Positions 16,816-25,583 are shown, counted from the stretch's first letter. The stretch is DNA of 64,000 nucleotides from Paenibacillus eucommiae (GCF_017874215.1 NZ_JAGGLB010000024.1:1-64000); one strand, 5' to 3'. Numbers and translations are program-made. Notes: a model not told the origin generated them from the letters alone.

Positions 16816-18786
16816 TCAGTGTGTACCCAACAGTGCTTCTCCGACCTGGTCCACTATCATATTAATGGCGATCGGCCCATAATAGGCAATCCATAAGGTT
16901 GAATCTACTGTGTACACATGATTCTGTTTGACTGGTTCGAGAGTTTTCCATGTCGTTGTGTTTTGAAACTCCTCTACCAGTTCCTTGAACATGTCATCCT
17001 TCAGCAGAAAGTAATGATCAGCGCCTACATCCGCCAGAGCCTCCAATGGAATGTGATACGCTGTGTCTGTCTCTTTACCCACTGCTTCCGGAACCTTCAA
17101 GCCCAGATCATTATACAAAATAGCTCCTGTGCGGTGCCCGGGTGTATGTACACGGATCGAATCGTTCCGCGGCCGAATTAATGCGACGGTTTCCCCGTTA
17201 AGCTTGGCCGCAAGGTCTGCCTTCAGCTTGGCGGTCTTATCCTTGTATGCCTCCAGCACTTGCTCGGCTACCTGGTCTTTGCCCACGATTTTACCAAAAG
17301 TGATTAGCGTCTCGCGCCAGTCCTCGTCAAAGTCAAGCATAATGGTCGGTGCAATTTTGGATAAACTATCATATATTTTTTCCTGGAAGCCCGTACAAAT
17401 AATAACGTCAGGATTCATCGCCGCAACAGCCTCAAGATTAGGCTCATCCCTCGTTCCCAACACTTTAACATCTGTGAGCTTATCCATTAAGTACTCCGGA
17501 AAATCTGAATTAGACCCGGCCGCGGTTACGCTTCCAGCTGGCTGCTCCTCCAAGGTTACCAGTTGGTCCACGAATTTGGTGTCAAGAACAGCAATTTTCT
17601 CCGGCTTCTGCTCTAGCGTTAAATCCCCTTTCAAATGCTTGATAGTTACCGGAAACTGCGTCTGTGGAGCTTGGGTAGAACTTGCCCCTGCCGAAGCTAT
17701 TGGAGACGGGGACACCGTTGATCCCTTCCCGCTTGTTATATTCCCTGTCCCAGTACTGCTGGAACATGCCCCCATAAATAGCATTAAACTTAACATGAAA
17801 CTGACAACTAACATTGCCCTTGTACGCCTCATCACTTGCATATCTCCTCCGCTCGTGTATTGATAATGATTTTCATCATCAGAAACACTATACGAAAGAA
17901 TACGCTCCGATCCAATGGAAGTTTGCGACATGCCTGATGCACTTATACGACAATTGCGCCGGTATTGAATAGGAGAGACTCCGCAATATTTCTTGAATGC
18001 GCGGCTGAAATAATAGCTGTCTGTATAACCTGCCGCCTCGGAGATCTCCCTGAGCGGAGCGTTTGTATTTAACAGCATGGCTTGCGAGTGATGCATGCGA
18101 ATTTGGATTAAATATTCCATCGGGCTGATGTGAAGCCTCGCCTTGAATTGCCGCTGCAGCTGCCTGGCCCCATATTGGAGAACAGAAGCCAGCTCTTGGA
18201 GGCTGAGAGGCTCTGCATAATGCTCCTCCATATAGCGGATGGCTTGTTTTACAAGGTCAGGACGGGTTACCTGCCCTCCGCCATAGTTATGAAACTGCTG
18301 CAGCAGCTCATATATCAGTTGATGGAACAGGGCCCTCACATGAAACTTCTCCAGTTGAGTCTCCACCTGCCATTGCCGGTGCATCTGCTCGATCCTCGTA
18401 TAGAGACTGAGTGGATAGGCAGGGGCAAAACCATATTGCACCTGGAACGGATTATTTTCCTGGTACAAGCGCAGTAATTCCTGACGACATGGAAGTACTA
18501 TAGCTGCTTTATAGAAAATTAAATAATAATCCAGCTCTTCATCGACTTGCACAATATCCAGCGACGCACCTTTGCCAGCATGACAAACATAGCAGCAGTT
18601 GACGATATGCTTGAATCCGTCGATGAGCACTTGTGCCTGGCCGCGGTCGATGAACAAAAAAGCGCTCGCCGGCAAATGGGCACGCATGCTTTCTCCAGGC
18701 TGTATAACGGCTTGCCGGATATCCAGCACTCTAATGGCTGCATGATTCCATAACGGCAAGTGTTCCAGTAATTTCATCCCTCTCAC
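16816..18786 (-). CDS. AraC-family regulator fused in frame to a siderophore-binding lipoprotein
   Basis: A 656-residue ORF. Residues 1-300 are an AraC-type regulator with an N-terminal sensor part and a two-helix-turn-helix C-terminal domain (SLQELASVLQYGARQLQRQF; EISEAAGYTDSYYFSRAFKK). Residues 316-656 are a complete iron-siderophore binding protein with its own signal peptide, lipobox F-M-G-A-C341, Ser/Thr-rich linker and FecB-like lobes (PEKIAVLD, NPDVIICTG). At the junction is a perfect ribosome site (ggaggag, 17844-17850) before ATG 17841 or 17832, and a Fur-like box at 17862-17880. Both a fusion protein and a free 341-residue lipoprotein can therefore be made. B. subtilis Btr combines similar domains but, to my knowledge, without a signal peptide between them. 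Confidence 0.85.
   Translation of the reverse strand: MRGMKLLEHLPLWNHAAIRVLDIRQAVIQPGESMRAHLPASAFLFIDRGQAQVLIDGFKHIVNCCYVCHAGKGASLDIVQVDEELDYYLIFYKAAIVLPCRQELLRLYQENNPFQVQYGFAPAYPLSLYTRIEQMHRQWQVETQLEKFHVRALFHQLIYELLQQFHNYGGGQVTRPDLVKQAIRYMEEHYAEPLSLQELASVLQYGARQLQRQFKARLHISPMEYLIQIRMHHSQAMLLNTNAPLREISEAAGYTDSYYFSRAFKKYCGVSPIQYRRNCRISASGMSQTSIGSERILSYSVSDDENHYQYTSGGDMQVMRRTRAMLVVSFMLSLMLFMGACSSSTGTGNITSGKGSTVSPSPIASAGASSTQAPQTQFPVTIKHLKGDLTLEQKPEKIAVLDTKFVDQLVTLEEQPAGSVTAAGSNSDFPEYLMDKLTDVKVLGTRDEPNLEAVAAMNPDVIICTGFQEKIYDSLSKIAPTIMLDFDEDWRETLITFGKIVGKDQVAEQVLEAYKDKTAKLKADLAAKLNGETVALIRPRNDSIRVHTPGHRTGAILYNDLGLKVPEAVGKETDTAYHIPLEALADVGADHYFLLKDDMFKELVEEFQNTTTWKTLEPVKQNHVYTVDSTLWIAYYGPIAINMIVDQVGEALLGTH
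17862..17880 (-). promoter_or_regulatory. Internal Fur-like box ahead of the lipoprotein part
   Basis: GATAATGATTTTCATCATC matches the 19-base Fur consensus at 16 positions. It lies inside the coding frame, about 20 bases upstream of the internal ATG on the minus strand. It suggests the lipoprotein keeps an iron-controlled promoter of its own. Confidence 0.7.
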
Positions 18787-18825
18787 CTTCTATGCACCAG
18801 ACTCTTTTCTATTTTTGATTATATC

Positions 18826-18844
18826 AACAATGATTCTCATTATC
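18826..18844 (-). promoter_or_regulatory. Fur-like box upstream of the AraC-lipoprotein fusion
   Basis: AACAATGATTCTCATTATC matches the Fur consensus at 15 of 19 positions and is 40 bases before the gene start. It lies in the divergent interval shared with the Rpn gene, so iron status might also touch that promoter. Confidence 0.7.
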
Positions 18845-18872
18845 AAAATGATTTTGAGAAGGCAGCTAAGGC

Positions 18873-18902
18873 TTAAAAAGCGCATGTCAATTATGGTATA
18901 AT
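18873..18902 (+). promoter_or_regulatory. Probable sigma-A promoter of the rpn gene
   Basis: TTAAAA (18873-18878) and TATAAT (18897-18902) are 18 bases apart, with the start codon 25 bases further on. The -10 is perfect and the -35 weak. Confidence 0.6.
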
Positions 18903-18927
18903 AAAAAGAAATGGAGTTGATTATCAG

Positions 18928-19812
18928 ATGACGGATTTGCTTGACCCTCGGAACGATTTCGTCTTCAAACGAATTTTTGGAAGTGAAGAGAATAAAGATG
19001 TGCTGCTGGCTTTCTTAAATCGCACGTTTACCGAGTCGGGTGAGCCGCCGCTAACGGAAATTATTCTTTTAAACCCCTATACAGATAAAGATGCTCCGCT
19101 CGATAAACAATCCATCTTCGACATCTGGGCTAAGACAACCGAAGGGAAATTAATAAATGTCGAGATGCAGCTCTTCAATAAATACGATATCGAAAAACGT
19201 ACACTCTACTACTGGAGCAAGCGCTACTCCAGCCAGTTGCAAGAAGGGCAAACCTACAAGGAGCTGAAAAAGTGCGTCACCATTAACATTTTGAACTACT
19301 CGTTCATTGCCAATGACCGTTATCATAATGTATACCATCTGAGAGAAGACCATACTGGCATTGAACTGACCGATGAAATAGAAGTGCATTTTTTGGAGCT
19401 GTCCAAACTGGACGATCAATCGGTTCCGGTGGAAGGTGGTTTGATTAACTGGCTGTTGTTCTTGAAGGGCTCGGACAAATCGAATTGGGAGGTGCTCAAG
19501 ATGAATGAACCAACTTTGAAGAAAGCCATGGATACGCTGGAGTTTCTCAGCCAGGATCGGGAAGCTCGCCGCTTGTATGAGAAACGGCAGAAGTATTTGC
19601 ATGATGAGGCTTCTATGATTGAGTGGGCTACGGAAAAAGGGATGGCTGAAGGCATGGCAAAGGGCATGGCGGAGGGTATGGAGAAGGGAGAACATAAGAA
19701 AGCACTTGAGATTGCCAAGAACATGCTCTCGCTGGGAATTGAAGTTTCAGTTATCGCCAAAGCAAGCGGACTATCTGAATCCGAAGTTGAATCGTTAAAG
19801 CCGATTCACTAA
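18928..19812 (+). CDS. Rpn-family PD-(D/E)XK nuclease (RpnL-type toxin/defence protein)
   Basis: 294 residues. The N-terminus (DLLDPRNDFVFKRIFGSEEN) and the nuclease signature (FDIWAKTTEGKLINVEMQ, with the D..ExQ variant of the PD-(D/E)XK site) define the Rpn/PDDEXK_2 family, often labelled putative transposase. The C-terminal tail contains four-residue repeats (GMAE, GMAK, GMAE, GMEK) and ends in a helix pair. Published work on Rpn proteins shows that the full-length form is a toxic nuclease acting against phage and is blocked by RpnS, made from an internal start. The required internal Shine-Dalgarno and ATG are present here at 19487-19503. Toxicity here is inferred. Confidence 0.88.
   Translation: MTDLLDPRNDFVFKRIFGSEENKDVLLAFLNRTFTESGEPPLTEIILLNPYTDKDAPLDKQSIFDIWAKTTEGKLINVEMQLFNKYDIEKRTLYYWSKRYSSQLQEGQTYKELKKCVTINILNYSFIANDRYHNVYHLREDHTGIELTDEIEVHFLELSKLDDQSVPVEGGLINWLLFLKGSDKSNWEVLKMNEPTLKKAMDTLEFLSQDREARRLYEKRQKYLHDEASMIEWATEKGMAEGMAKGMAEGMEKGEHKKALEIAKNMLSLGIEVSVIAKASGLSESEVESLKPIH
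19501..19812 (+). CDS. Nested RpnS-type C-terminal product (gene within the rpn gene)
   Basis: Same frame as the nuclease. gggaggtg (19487-19494) lies six bases before ATG 19501, which would give a 103-residue protein starting MNEPTLKK. In characterised Rpn systems this separately translated C-terminal part binds and inhibits the full-length nuclease, and its repeat helix forms the dimer interface. The strong internal ribosome site inside coding sequence, and its preservation in the duplicated copy, support real use. Confidence 0.7.
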   Translation: MNEPTLKKAMDTLEFLSQDREARRLYEKRQKYLHDEASMIEWATEKGMAEGMAKGMAEGMEKGEHKKALEIAKNMLSLGIEVSVIAKASGLSESEVESLKPIH

Positions 19813-19838
19813 TTCTCATCATTTGGGAGGTGCTCAAG

Positions 19839-20126
19839 ATGAATGAACCAACTTTGAAGAAAGCCATGGATACGCTGGAGTTTCTCAGCCAGGATCGGGA
19901 AGCTCGCCGCTTGTATGAGGAACGGCAGAAGTATTTGCATGATGAGGCTTCTATGATTGAGTGGGCTACGGAAAAAGGGATGGCTGAAGGCATGGCAAAG
20001 GGAGAACATAAGAAAGCACTTGAGATTGCCAAGAACATGCTCTCGATGGGAATTGAAGTTTCAGTTATCGCCAAAGCAAGCGGACTATCTGAATCCGAAG
20101 TTGAATCGTTAAAGCCGATTCACTAA
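19839..20126 (+). CDS. Free-standing duplicate of RpnS, two repeats shorter
   Basis: 95 residues, nearly identical to the C-terminal product of the gene upstream. It has the same gggaggtg ribosome site (19825-19832) and ATG six bases later. It lacks exactly 24 bases, that is two of the four-residue GMA(E/K)-type repeats, and differs at two other residues (K to E in EERQ, L to M in SMGIE). It starts 26 bases after the rpn stop, so it is co-transcribed. It could act as an extra antitoxin, or as one with altered specificity because repeat number sets dimer pairing. It arose by tandem duplication and is not a decayed gene: the reading frame is intact. Confidence 0.7.
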   Translation: MNEPTLKKAMDTLEFLSQDREARRLYEERQKYLHDEASMIEWATEKGMAEGMAKGEHKKALEIAKNMLSMGIEVSVIAKASGLSESEVESLKPIH

Positions 20127-20236
20127 TTCTCATCATTACAATTCACCGCCTTCAGCGGAGTATTGTACCAAAGCAAAATAATCGCCCTGCCCCTTCAGAA
20201 AGGACAAGGCGATTTATTTTTATTGTGAAATCGATG

Positions 20237-23200
20237 TTAAACTTTGGTCAAGTTCAAGGGCCACTCAAACTCGTACATGCCCGACTCTAAATGAAGAACC
20301 TGTTTGCCCTGCTCTTCTCTGACCCATCTGACTCCCGCTGCTTGCAATACCGGCCTGCCTTGCTCTGTAAGCTGTTCCCGGCTGTGTACTGGCACATGCA
20401 CATCTGCTGTACTATTAGCAGGAACTCGAATATGCCAATGTACATGGGTCCCTTCCAACCTCCATTTACTCTCGATGGTGCCATACGCCGATTTGTAGCT
20501 TGTGTTGACGAAGGTCAGATTGTCCGCAAAGTAAGGCCGAATTTCAAAATGCTTGAAACCGGGTGTTTGCACGGCTGGACGAATACCGCCCAATCCTTTG
20601 TAAAACCAGGCTCCGACACTGAGGAAGCAGGCATGAATGCGCGACATATGCGGATGCCATTGTTCCCAGATTGTCGTAGCGCCCTGATCGATCATATACC
20701 CCCAGCTGGGGAATGTCCGCTTGGATACGATATGATGGGCGATATCTTCCCTTCCATACTGCATAAGTGCATTCAACAGAAATCTCGTTCCAAAATGCCC
20801 CGTATCCAGATGTCCCTGACGCACTTCCATAATATCGTAGATCAAGGCATTTAGTACCCGCTGCTCTTCACCGGGAGGAACGATTTGCAGCAGCAAAGCA
20901 AAAGCGAGATAAGGCTGTTCGCCGTTGCCATATACCGCGTGCTCGCGATCATAAAACCGTTCATTGATGGCCTGCTTGATCTGCTCCGCCATTTGGCTGT
21001 ATTTCGCTGCATTAGTATCATCGCTGACCATGACGGCAATTCGATGGGCAATCCACACATTCAAGTACAGGAACATCGAATTGAATAAAATATTGGATGG
21101 CAGATCAGGCCAATTTCCGCTTGCCTGCTCAAATGGACGCTCATCACCAGGATTGCTCGAACTGGAATCAAATGCCTTCTGCCAGTCATACGTGGTCATA
21201 TCCCGGCGGGGGGCCACCCAATCACCCAGAAATTCCCATTCAGGCTGATGCGGATGGACCGCATAAAACTGCAGCAGATGGTTTTCCGTTTGCGATTCCA
21301 GGAAACCGATCCATTTCTGTATCGCAGGGTACTGTCTGCACAAAATCTCCTTGTCTCCATAGTAGACATACATATCCCACGGGATTAGAGCAACCGCGCT
21401 TCCCCACCCGGGCCCGCCGCCACTAAACCCGTGATACGGAGCGGCATGATAAATGCTTCCGCTCGCCTCCTCCTGCGCATCGGCCCAATCTCTCGACCAT
21501 TTCGAATAAAAGCCGCCCATGCCATAATTAAACATCGCTTGTTCTGTTACCATATGGCCATCGCCGTATCCGATCCGCTCCCGGTGCGGGCAATCCTCGA
21601 ATACACCACTGTGCATCAAACTTTTTTGTGTCCACCTGACCGCTTCTGCAATCTGATTCAGCATTTCGTCGGAGCTGCTGAAATCTCCATGATCTTCCAC
21701 ATCATCATGCACCCATTCTCCAATAAGCTGGTCCACTGCCGGCTCTCCCGGTAATCCTGCGACAGACACATAGCGAAATCCGTGATAGGTGAAGCTAGGA
21801 CGCCAAATTTCGACACCTTCTCCTTTTAAAATATAACGATTCTCCTGGCCGTACACATTGTCTTCATCCAGTTCCCCTGAATCATGAATCAACTCGCCGA
21901 AACGCATACTCACCTCAGTGCCGCGTTCGCCTTCTACTTTCAGCACGACCCACCCTGAAAAGCAGCGTCCAAAATCGTAGACGACGTTGCCCGACTCTAG
22001 CCTCGTCATGGTCACCGCCTGAAGAGAACGTGTCACGCGCGTTGGCTCATGCATTTGGGCAGACAGCGCCTGTGTAGGCGACGGAAACTGCTCCGCAGTT
22101 ACCCAACTGTCGGCTCTATCCGCGCGAAACCCGGGGCTGCTCCATCCTTCCTGTTCCAGACGGGCATCATACACTTCTCCACCGCTTTTGTTCCAGACGT
22201 AACTGCTAATCTGCATCAGCGGGCCAGACGACACTTGCCAGCTTTCATCCGTTATCCATTTTTGTACAGATCCGTCTTCGTACTCCACATGCAGTTGAAC
22301 AATCAGCCGGGGCGCCGTGCCCCATTCCGTGTTAATCAGATCATTCTCCCGGCCGTACCACCCGTGTGCCAGAGACACAGCTACGGCATTAGCGCCCGTA
22401 CGACAGTAGTCAGTCACATCATGCGTAACATAAAGCGAGCGTTTGTCATAATTCGTATGACCTGGATCAAGCAAATGATCGCCGACCTTCTGACCGTTAA
22501 GAAACAATTCATAATAACCAATTCCGCATACATATGCCCTTGCTCTCACAATCGGCCGGTCAGCCACATATTCCTTACGCAAAAGTGGAGTCGCACAATA
22601 TGGCTGGGCTGCAGGCATCCCGATCCAGCGCGCCTGCCAATCTTCCGGTGCAAGCAAGCCCATCTCCCACCAGGCTGGGGCGCTAAAGTTCGTAATACGT
22701 CCTTCTTGGTCCCATATCCGCACCATCCACCAGCACTGCATGCCGGAAGTCAGCTTTTCCCCTGCATAAGCAATATGTACCGACTGATCGCTCATCACTT
22801 GTCCGCTGTCCCACAAATCCGCCTTGCCTTGACTTAATTGTCCTGCCGAGCTCGCTACCTGAATTTGATAGGCGCTTTGTCTGCTGCCTCTTGTCTGCTG
22901 TTCCCATATCCAGCTCAGTCTCGGCCGGTCTGCGTCAATCCCGAGCGGATTGCGTAAATATTCACATTTCAAATGACTTGGAGCCTTCAATTCCATTCTG
23001 CTGTCCTCCTGATACTCGTTATCGTTCTGCCTCAACTGCTGGTGATAGGCTTGAAAGGCTTTTGGACTCATGCCTGAATCCCGTTTGAAAACTTTATTGA
23101 AAAAGCTGATATCGCGAAACCCAACCTCTTTGCTGATTACACGCACTTTTTTATTGGATAGGGACAGCAGCTTCTTTGCACGCTCGATACGCAGCCGGTG

Positions 23201-23974
23201 CAAATACTGGATGACTGAAACGCCAGTCGCCTGACGAAACGACCTGGCAAATTGGCGTTTGCTGCAGGAAGCCATCTCCGCTAATTGTTCAACTGAGAAG
23301 TCTTCATTGTAATGATGCTTCATAAAGTCAATAATTCTTGGCAAATATTCAGCCGTTCCCTCCGATGTTTCCGTGACAGATGTACTCAGGCTGTCCTGAT
23401 CCGTCTTCTCGGCATAACAACGGCTGATCCGGATGAACAGCTCTGTCAGCAGCAGCCGCAATAAATGGATATAATCCTTGCGTTTCTCCTCATATTCCTT
23501 TTCAATTTTGACGATCAGCCCCTTAATTTCTCCGATGGCCGCCGCATCCAGCTTCAAAATCAAACTCAATCTCGCTTCCTCGGACAGAAAAGGCTGTGCA
23601 TAAAAAAAGTCCATTAATTCCTGTTCTGACATGGATGATTCGAACATAAAGATGGAATCCAGCATGGCCGGATCAATGAGCATATTGACGATTTCCACTT
23701 GTTCGCCGTAATCCAATTGATACGTGTGCGTATCGTTCGGGTTAATCATAAAAATATCACCAGGATAAATTTTATACTTAAACTGTCCGAATCGCCGGTA
23801 ATTCACAACATGGGTAGCCGATCCGCTCCACACAAATACAAGCTCTATAAAATTATGGGAATGCAGCGGAACAGGTTCGAGATAATGATGCTGATAGCGA
23901 AAAAAATAAAAGGGGCGTTCCCTACTCAAGTTGAAACTTTTCGCCTTCATTTGATAGAGCTTGTCGTCCAACAC
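20237..23974 (-). CDS. AraC-family regulator fused to a GH78 alpha-L-rhamnosidase
   Basis: 1245 residues. Residues 1-320 are AraC-like: an N-terminal cupin (VPLHSHNFIELVFVWSG) and a double helix-turn-helix (SVEQLAEMASCSKRQFARSF; ISKEVGFRDISFFNKVFKRD). From residue 327 it is a full glycoside hydrolase family 78 enzyme with N-terminal beta domains, EDCPHRERIGYGDGH and the barrel segment ATTIWEQWHPH. GH78 removes terminal alpha-L-rhamnose. There is no signal peptide, so substrate is probably imported oligosaccharide. The junction carries a perfect aggagg (23005-23010) eight bases before ATG 22996, so a free 919-residue enzyme is probably also made. The gene is solitary, with no transporter next to it. 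Confidence 0.87.
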   Translation of the reverse strand: MLDDKLYQMKAKSFNLSRERPFYFFRYQHHYLEPVPLHSHNFIELVFVWSGSATHVVNYRRFGQFKYKIYPGDIFMINPNDTHTYQLDYGEQVEIVNMLIDPAMLDSIFMFESSMSEQELMDFFYAQPFLSEEARLSLILKLDAAAIGEIKGLIVKIEKEYEEKRKDYIHLLRLLLTELFIRISRCYAEKTDQDSLSTSVTETSEGTAEYLPRIIDFMKHHYNEDFSVEQLAEMASCSKRQFARSFRQATGVSVIQYLHRLRIERAKKLLSLSNKKVRVISKEVGFRDISFFNKVFKRDSGMSPKAFQAYHQQLRQNDNEYQEDSRMELKAPSHLKCEYLRNPLGIDADRPRLSWIWEQQTRGSRQSAYQIQVASSAGQLSQGKADLWDSGQVMSDQSVHIAYAGEKLTSGMQCWWMVRIWDQEGRITNFSAPAWWEMGLLAPEDWQARWIGMPAAQPYCATPLLRKEYVADRPIVRARAYVCGIGYYELFLNGQKVGDHLLDPGHTNYDKRSLYVTHDVTDYCRTGANAVAVSLAHGWYGRENDLINTEWGTAPRLIVQLHVEYEDGSVQKWITDESWQVSSGPLMQISSYVWNKSGGEVYDARLEQEGWSSPGFRADRADSWVTAEQFPSPTQALSAQMHEPTRVTRSLQAVTMTRLESGNVVYDFGRCFSGWVVLKVEGERGTEVSMRFGELIHDSGELDEDNVYGQENRYILKGEGVEIWRPSFTYHGFRYVSVAGLPGEPAVDQLIGEWVHDDVEDHGDFSSSDEMLNQIAEAVRWTQKSLMHSGVFEDCPHRERIGYGDGHMVTEQAMFNYGMGGFYSKWSRDWADAQEEASGSIYHAAPYHGFSGGGPGWGSAVALIPWDMYVYYGDKEILCRQYPAIQKWIGFLESQTENHLLQFYAVHPHQPEWEFLGDWVAPRRDMTTYDWQKAFDSSSSNPGDERPFEQASGNWPDLPSNILFNSMFLYLNVWIAHRIAVMVSDDTNAAKYSQMAEQIKQAINERFYDREHAVYGNGEQPYLAFALLLQIVPPGEEQRVLNALIYDIMEVRQGHLDTGHFGTRFLLNALMQYGREDIAHHIVSKRTFPSWGYMIDQGATTIWEQWHPHMSRIHACFLSVGAWFYKGLGGIRPAVQTPGFKHFEIRPYFADNLTFVNTSYKSAYGTIESKWRLEGTHVHWHIRVPANSTADVHVPVHSREQLTEQGRPVLQAAGVRWVREEQGKQVLHLESGMYEFEWPLNLTKV

Positions 23975-24170
23975 ATGGCCTCCGTTCCGAAGATAATGTG
24001 CTCATTATAGCATACGAATTTGCGGATTTGATTGGGTGATCGGGACATATGATTGGTGGATACGGATTTTTATAATGAGGATATGTTTTAGGCCAGCTGC
24101 TAAGCTGCTTACAGAGCTTGTCCGCCATCTATTTGCTTTGTTCACTCTTGGATAAGAACAAGCGCCTTGA

Positions 24171-24269
24171 GGGACAGCCAATTTTACGAAAAAAGACTTT
24201 TAGATTCCCAGTGTTTATGCGGGTTCTCAAACGTCAATTTCGTCAAAAAGGTAATTTGTCAACAGTCCC
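24171..24269. repeat. 99-bp copy of the inverted-repeat-bounded segment, orientation 2
   Basis: It matches the reverse complement of 13853-13961 with a few substitutions and a 10-bp deletion in the left terminal repeat. The flanks match the other copy without inversion. The deletion may have locked it in this orientation. Confidence 0.8.
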
Positions 24270-24390
24270 TTGCGGCGTCCTTTGATGAGCGTGTTCGTGA
24301 CGTGGGAGCGTTGCGGAGGAAAGGGATAGTGGCGATAGGATAATGTGAGCTTCTTTCTGATTCCCTCGGAGGATGTTTTCTAATAAAATC

Positions 24391-24447
24391 AGCACAAAAG
24401 ACCATACCGCAGGCGGCTATGCCGAACGGGTTGGTCCTTTGTGTGCT
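24391..24447. repeat. Palindrome
   Basis: agcacaaaagacca and tggtcctttgtgtgct pair with one bulge around a GC-rich loop. The function is not evident; it could be a bidirectional hairpin. Confidence 0.5.
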
Positions 24448-24578
24448 CGTAATGCACCTTGAAGACTTCAAGGGAGACAGAGATTGCCATTAAGGGTGTA
24501 AGAGCAAGCATTGACACGAGACTTGATGTCTTTGATTTAGGTGAAGCGGACAGATTAAAAAACTCGTAAAAATACATT

Positions 24579-25424
24579 TGGCTCAACCTAATAATCAGTG
24601 CTTGACAATCAAGCTAACATTCGATCGCGGTTAAATGCTACGAAAATGCCAGCTTTATAGCGGCTCGGTACTTGTCATAGCTACTTTCATATCGGCGAGG
24701 GTAACACGTGCGCTAATGGTCACTGCAGTCCGTTAGAAGCGGAAATCCAGTGAAATGAGATTGTAACGGTCACGGATGACTAAACTTGACCCACAACGCT
24801 TCCAGAAAAATGGGATTTCATATTAGCTCCATGTGAGCGTTGTTCAAGAGCGGAAAATATACTATTTTACCAATATATGATGAAATTTGATCTCTCCTCG
24901 TAGAGCCCCAGCTCTATTTTCTGTAAAAGAGCCGCTTTCATGTCGGGGGTCCGCGGCAAGCCATAGCTGTTTTTAGTAATTTTGTTCGTTCCCAGTGCTT
25001 TTAAAAGGGAAAAATTATTATTATTGGGCTCATTTGGATGTTTTTTATTTATATAAAATCAACTTAATTTCCAATATTTGATGTTTCCATAAAATTGGAA
25101 GCATAGTGGGGCAAGTTTAGTCACGGATGACCCTTACAGGCTGAAAAGGGGGCGATTGTGGGGAAAACCGCCTTCTAATGGTTACGGATGACCAATAGAA
25201 TCGTGAATATGTAAAAATCTGCCTCTAAAGGTCAGCGGTGACCGTTAGAGACAGGTCCTTTCCGGATCGGGAAGATATCTTCCGTCGTTGTGATATACGG
25301 ATTCTGCATCGGTCTATTCCTCTTTTGTTGTTGGGTAGGCCTTTCAACCGTACAGGATTGGCAGATGCTTTTCCAGTCTTAGCTATCCATTCATTTATCA
25401 AGCACTGATTGTGGTGTTGAGCCA
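24579..25424. mobile_element. MITE-like element, copy A, interrupted by a second element
   Basis: Its ends (tggctcaacctaataatcagtgcttg and the complement of caagcactgattgtggtgttgagcca) form 26-bp terminal inverted repeats with four mismatches. Without the inserted segment it is about 495 bp and colinear with copy B at 41455-41957. It contains four short palindromes spaced 50-60 bases apart. No ORF or transposase is present, so it is non-autonomous and presumably moved by an enzyme elsewhere. Confidence 0.8.
24781..25119. mobile_element. 339-bp MITE-like element nested in copy A
   Basis: The left end taaacttgacccacaacgct and the complement of the right end form 33-bp imperfect inverted repeats. 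The element is flanked by the exact 12-bp direct repeat gtcacggatgac (24769-24780 and 25120-25131). Copy B of the host element has only one gtcacggatgac and no insert, so this is an occupied/empty site pair. There is no ORF. Another right end lies at 1-92. Confidence 0.85.
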
Positions 25425-25475
25425 TAAATTTCAAGCAACTTCTATCTTTAATCAAGTGATTTCCTGGTTCCCCCT

Positions 25476-25530
25476 GACTGGTTAGTTTCACTGCCCGATA
25501 TGGGCTACGAGACTAACCAGTCTTTATTTT
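25476..25530 (+). terminator. Hairpin with T-rich tail downstream of leuA
   Basis: gactggttagt (25476-25486) and actaaccagtc (25512-25522) pair perfectly, with an inner gcccgatatgggc. The T-rich tail is on the plus strand, where no gene ends, so its use is unclear. On the minus strand it would follow leuA without a T tract. Confidence 0.45.
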
Positions 25531-25583
25531 ATGGATATTACTTGCCCTCTTGTCATTTCAACTATGCCCTATGCCATCGGATG

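Larger units (their letters stand above)
19485..20136 (+). repeat. Tandem duplication of the rpn 3' end
   Basis: Unit 1 (19485-19822, 338 bp) and unit 2 (19823-20136, 314 bp) are near identical, from ttgggaggtgctcaag to attctcatcat. The 24-bp difference falls in the internal repeat tract. High identity implies a recent event. Confidence 0.9.
23975..25583. other. Gene-free 1.6-kb tract of repeats between the rhamnosidase and leuA genes
   Basis: It holds the second inverted-repeat-bounded segment (24171-24269), a palindrome (24391-24447), a MITE-like element (24579-25424) with another nested in it (24781-25119), and a hairpin (25476-25522). ORFs of 60-90 codons occur, but they follow repeat palindromes and lack ribosome sites. 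Confidence 0.7.

Noticed and set aside
17063..17863. 266-codon plus-strand frame opposite the siderophore lipoprotein part
   Set aside because: Antisense shadow; composition is not protein-like and the real frame has clear domains.
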